Of a stretch of DNA of 64,000 nt, positions 61,888-64,000 are shown piece by piece; within the stretch, counting starts at the first letter, position 1, and each line of letters opens with the position of its first letter. This DNA is from Methanosarcina siciliae T4/M (GTDB lineage: Archaea > Halobacteriota > Methanosarcinia > Methanosarcinales > Methanosarcinaceae). The notes under the pieces were generated by a model that was not told the origin of the DNA, did no database searches, and was given only the letters and a program-made list of their open reading frames with translations. The translations under genes and the position numbers were made by a program. The stretch is from assembly GCF_000970085.1 (NCBI RefSeq), contig NZ_CP009506.1, positions 3,348,001 through 3,412,000 on the forward strand. The letters run 5' to 3'.

Positions 61888-62097
61888 CTATTTGCCGATG
61901 GCATAAAACCTCTTCGAATTTGATATATCTGACTGTCCTTCAACCCTGTAAATGTCGTACCCGACTTGCCGTCTATTTCAAAGTGGTCAATCAATCCGGG
62001 AGGCCTGCATTGTAGGGGTGTCAGGCGTTGTTACCTTCCTGCTTTCGTCAAAATATTCAATCCATTTTTCATTTCACCGGTTAATTTGATCGGTCAT
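61888..62097 (-). pseudogene. Decayed small gene with nonsense codon and frameshifts
   Basis: From ATG 62097 (AAGGT upstream) the frame reads MTDQINR, then TGA, then NEKWIEYFDESRKVTT...MQASRID. Frame shifts then lead to HFEIDG and finally VGYDIYRVEGQSDISNSKRF with YAIGK before TAG (61888-61890). Joined, these give a roughly 70-residue protein. The TGA sits where Trp would be natural. I do not recognise the family. Three disruptions make it a probable pseudogene; sequencing errors could not easily explain all of them. Confidence 0.45.
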
Positions 62098-62199
62098 GGT
62101 TTTACCTTGTGAATAGTATGCTTTGCTGAAAAAGCATAATCAAAAAAAAGTCGAGTTTCAAAAAAGGTGAAGAGCTTACAAAAAAATTGTTTTAAGATG

Positions 62200-62340
62200 T
62201 TAAAACGCACCCTGTCCGGAGACGGTTTTACTTTTCAGGCATCTGAATTCCGTTTCGTCTGGAGAAACGTATTCCATTATCCTCAGGCAAAATCCATAGG
62301 ATCTGCTGTACATATCGCATTCTCCACACCTTGCTGGCAT
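62200..62340 (-). CDS. 46-residue Cys-rich (zinc-ribbon-like) protein
   Basis: From ATG 62340: MPARCGECDMYSRSYGFC, then LRIMEYVSPDETEFRC, ending VSGQGAF before TAA. Four Cys (5, 8, 18, 34) in CxxC-x9-C-x15-C spacing could bind zinc or an iron-sulfur cluster. A minus-strand TATA-like AGTATATAAC near 62410-62419 and a strong AAAGGAGGA (62356-62364) support expression. The GGAGGA is 15 nt from ATG but exactly 6 nt from ACG three codons earlier (62347-62349), so initiation may occur there. Family unknown to me. It lies between ahbC and hemD. Confidence 0.5.
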   Translation of the reverse strand: MPARCGECDMYSRSYGFCLRIMEYVSPDETEFRCLKSKTVSGQGAF

Positions 62341-62697
62341 CTGGTCCGTTGCTTATCCTCCTTTACATTACATTTCAATTATATTTCTTATCTAAAGTCT
62401 ATAACTTTCAAAAGTTATATACTTTATCCATAATTTCATGTCTATTCTAATTCGTCTATGACTATTTTTCATCCCTTTAATGACGAATCAAAAGTTTAGG
62501 AGAGAGCTTGAGTCATTCCAGAAATTCGTACAGTGGTACGACAAATGACCTAATGAGCTTTTAAGTATTGTTTTTTCGAACCGATTTTATGGGAAGAACT
62601 CTGTTTTATGAGCTCATTCCCGTATCGTGTGGTTCCCAAAATGATTTGAGTTATGAGTTTTAGAGCAATTTTTCAGCTGGCTTTTCATAGCCTCTTT
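62341..62697. other. Intergenic region downstream of hemD
   Basis: 357 bp holding the promoter and ribosome site of the Cys-rich small gene and A-rich sequence after hemD with three copies of GCTATGAAAA (minus strand, 62680-62722). No other gene is supported. Confidence 0.4.
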
Positions 62698-63489
62698 TCA
62701 TAGCTCTTTTTTCATAGCCTTTATCAGGGCTTCAAAGGTGAACTCCTCAGGGATTACGTCTGCATTGACCCCATGTTTTTTCAGGGTATTTCCCGTGGGG
62801 GTTCCGATTGCACCTACAACGGCCCCGCTGAGGGTCTCTTTTATTGTATCTCCTGCTCCCAACTTTTCCGCATGCTTCATGAAGCCTTTGACCATCATAG
62901 AACTCGTAAAGGCAAAGGCATCAACTTCTCCTGCAAGGGTGCGTTCTATAAGCTCTTTCTGGACTGTTCCTTCAGGGATACTGAGAGTGTACACATGAGT
63001 CTCATAGACGGTTGCTCCGCACTGTTCAAGGCCTTCTATTAAAACCTTAGCCCCAAAAGCGCTCCTTGCAAGGTCAACCGTTTTTCCTTTTACTTCGGAG
63101 CAGAGAGCTTCTACGATTCCTTCGGAACTGTAATCTCCGGGGAGGAAAGGCTTTTCAATCCCTATTTTTACCAGCTCTTTTTCCGTGTTCGGACCAATTG
63201 CTATTACCCGGGTCTTTTTCAGGGCTGTTATGAAGGCTTCTTTATCAGGTTCCGTGAGTTTGTCCAGTGTGAAAGTTATCCCGTTTGCGCTTGTAAATAC
63301 AACGTAATCCGAAGTCCCGTCAATGACCCTCCGCACGAAAGGCTCGAATCCTTCGTCTTTTAAGCCTTCAAGCCGGATCATGGGGGCATAGACGGGCTCA
63401 AAGCCATAGTCCCTTGCAATTGCCTCGGACTTTTCCCTGTAGCTTTCGGGCCTCATGATTGCAAGTACGGGAATTTTTTTTTCTGTCAT
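62698..63489 (-). CDS. hemD: Uroporphyrinogen-III synthase
   Basis: Closes hydroxymethylbilane to uroporphyrinogen III with inversion of ring D. The 263-residue protein has the two-domain HemD fold: VLAIMRPESYREKSEAIARD, YAPMIRLEG, DYVVFTSANGITFTLD, RVIAIGPNTEKEL, then YETHVYTL, AFAFTSSMMVKGFM and VGAIGTPTGNTLKKHGV. The ATG at 63489 has GGAGAAAG upstream; the Met 6 codons earlier is weaker. It lies 27 bp after the cobA/sumT-type gene, so the two probably form one operon. Confidence 0.9.
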   Translation of the reverse strand: MTEKKIPVLAIMRPESYREKSEAIARDYGFEPVYAPMIRLEGLKDEGFEPFVRRVIDGTSDYVVFTSANGITFTLDKLTEPDKEAFITALKKTRVIAIGPNTEKELVKIGIEKPFLPGDYSSEGIVEALCSEVKGKTVDLARSAFGAKVLIEGLEQCGATVYETHVYTLSIPEGTVQKELIERTLAGEVDAFAFTSSMMVKGFMKHAEKLGAGDTIKETLSGAVVGAIGTPTGNTLKKHGVNADVIPEEFTFEALIKAMKKEL

Positions 63490-63516
63490 GCTTCTTTCTC
63501 CTGTCACTTCAACGGA

Positions 63517-64000
63517 TTAAAAATCCACTCCTGTCAGCTGTTCTCCAAGGATCTTGTGCAGGTTGACAACGTCGCCTACAACCGTGATGGCAGGAGCCTT
63601 TACTTTTCTTTCTTCTGCCAGGTCAGCGATGTTTTCAAGGGTGCCTACGGTTACCCGCTGGTCAGGCCGGGTTCCCCTCTCGATCACTGCAACAGGGGTT
63701 TTCGGGTCCTTCCCGTATTTCATGAGCTCTCCGGTATTCCGCCTGAGCATCTTTACGCCCATAAAGATTACAATGGTCCCGTCGAACTTGGCCAGGGTCT
63801 CCCAGTCCAGGCCGCTTTCCTCTTTTGTCGGGTCCTCGTGCCCTGTTATAAAGGTGACCATCGACGTGCTTTCCCTGTGGGTTACCGGAATTCCCGCATA
63901 GGCAGGTACTGCAATTGCAGAGGTGATCCCGGGAACTATTTCGAATTCGATGCCCTCTGCTACAAGCACCTCGGCTTCTTCTCCTCCCCTTCCGAATACG
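63517..64000 (-). CDS. cobA: Uroporphyrinogen-III C-methyltransferase, 5' part cut by window edge
   Basis: SAM:uroporphyrinogen-III methyltransferase (SUMT) makes precorrin-2 for siroheme, corrinoids, coenzyme F430 and archaeal heme. Visible are about 161 C-terminal residues: FGRGGEEAEVL at the window edge, FEIVPGITSAIAVPAYAGIPVTHR, STMVTFITGHE, IVIFMGVKMLRR, PVAVIERGTRPDQRVTVGTL and PAITVVGDVV. These are standard SUMT motifs. The N-terminal part with the first SAM-loop motif lies beyond position 64000. It is directly followed by hemD. Confidence 0.9.
   Translation of the reverse strand, partial: VFGRGGEEAEVLVAEGIEFEIVPGITSAIAVPAYAGIPVTHRESTSMVTFITGHEDPTKEESGLDWETLAKFDGTIVIFMGVKMLRRNTGELMKYGKDPKTPVAVIERGTRPDQRVTVGTLENIADLAEERKVKAPAITVVGDVVNLHKILGEQLTGVDF

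Noticed and set aside
62167..62433. 88-codon plus-strand frame
   Set aside because: Antisense to the Cys-rich small gene, which has a TATA box, strong ribosome site and patterned cysteines.
62485..62570. Possible transposase remnant (ESFQKFVQWYDK, then a stop)
   Set aside because: The string resembles the tail of an integrase-core transposase but is too short, and no flanking homology was seen.
1..64000. tRNA and rRNA genes
   Set aside because: I looked for tRNA arm signatures in the intergenic regions and rRNA-like stretches and found none that fold convincingly.

Overview
The window reads as chromosomal DNA of a methanogenic archaeon of the genus Methanosarcina; I cannot name the species. 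The evidence is archaeal: two complete archaellum (archaeal flagellum) loci, the archaea-specific chemotaxis adaptor CheF, a class I HMG-CoA reductase, archaeal ValRS, ferredoxin-dependent 2-oxoacid oxidoreductase, AhbC of the siroheme-to-heme route, AT-rich intergenic regions with TATA boxes, and GGAGG/GGTGAT Shine-Dalgarno sites.

Layout. 1-7.4 kb: prephenate dehydratase (cut by the left edge), a patch of decayed genes (IS110 transposase, PhzF-like, unidentified fragment, truncated GrpB) around an intact methyltransferase, a PhoU-family regulator, a candidate small RNA, arsenate reductase and a LeuC/HacA-type dehydratase. 7.5-15.6 kb (minus strand): archaellum locus 1 (flaB-flaD/E-flaG-flaF-flaH-flaI-flaJ plus an unassigned last gene). 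16-22.3 kb: 2-oxoacid:ferredoxin oxidoreductase, two small membrane proteins, HMG-CoA reductase, a DsrE-like protein. 23-32.6 kb (plus strand): a complete chemotaxis operon, mcp-cheW-cheF-cheY-cheB-cheA-cheC-cheD-cheR. 33-41.5 kb (plus strand): archaellum locus 2 (two flaB genes, flaD/E-G-F-H-I-J, an unassigned last gene, and a 53-residue membrane protein). 42-64 kb: valS, two paralogous HAD hydrolases bracketing a peptide/nickel-type ABC importer and a divergent pair of methyltransferase genes, two phosphotransferase-like genes (one with an in-frame TAG), a molybdopterin lipoprotein, a trypsin/Nal1-like protease with a separate small homologue of its N-terminal domain, ahbC, hemD and part of a uroporphyrinogen-III methyltransferase gene.

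How the parts fit. The central 34 kb is a motility island: one chemotaxis operon with divergently oriented archaellum loci on either side, so a single CheY/CheF output may serve two filaments. The right end holds tetrapyrrole genes (heme, siroheme/corrinoid precursors).

Features that stand out: (i) a kinase gene with one in-frame amber codon, in a genus that can read UAG as pyrrolysine; (ii) four genes in which a strong Shine-Dalgarno site is followed at normal spacing by AUU, AUA, CUG or ACG; (iii) terminator-like hairpins inside the che and fla2 operons; (iv) the ABC importer/twin-methyltransferase cassette between HAD paralogues; (v) an orphan copy of a protease domain beside its protease; (vi) many short tandem duplications in intergenic DNA. 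All functions are assigned by reading motifs, with no database search.
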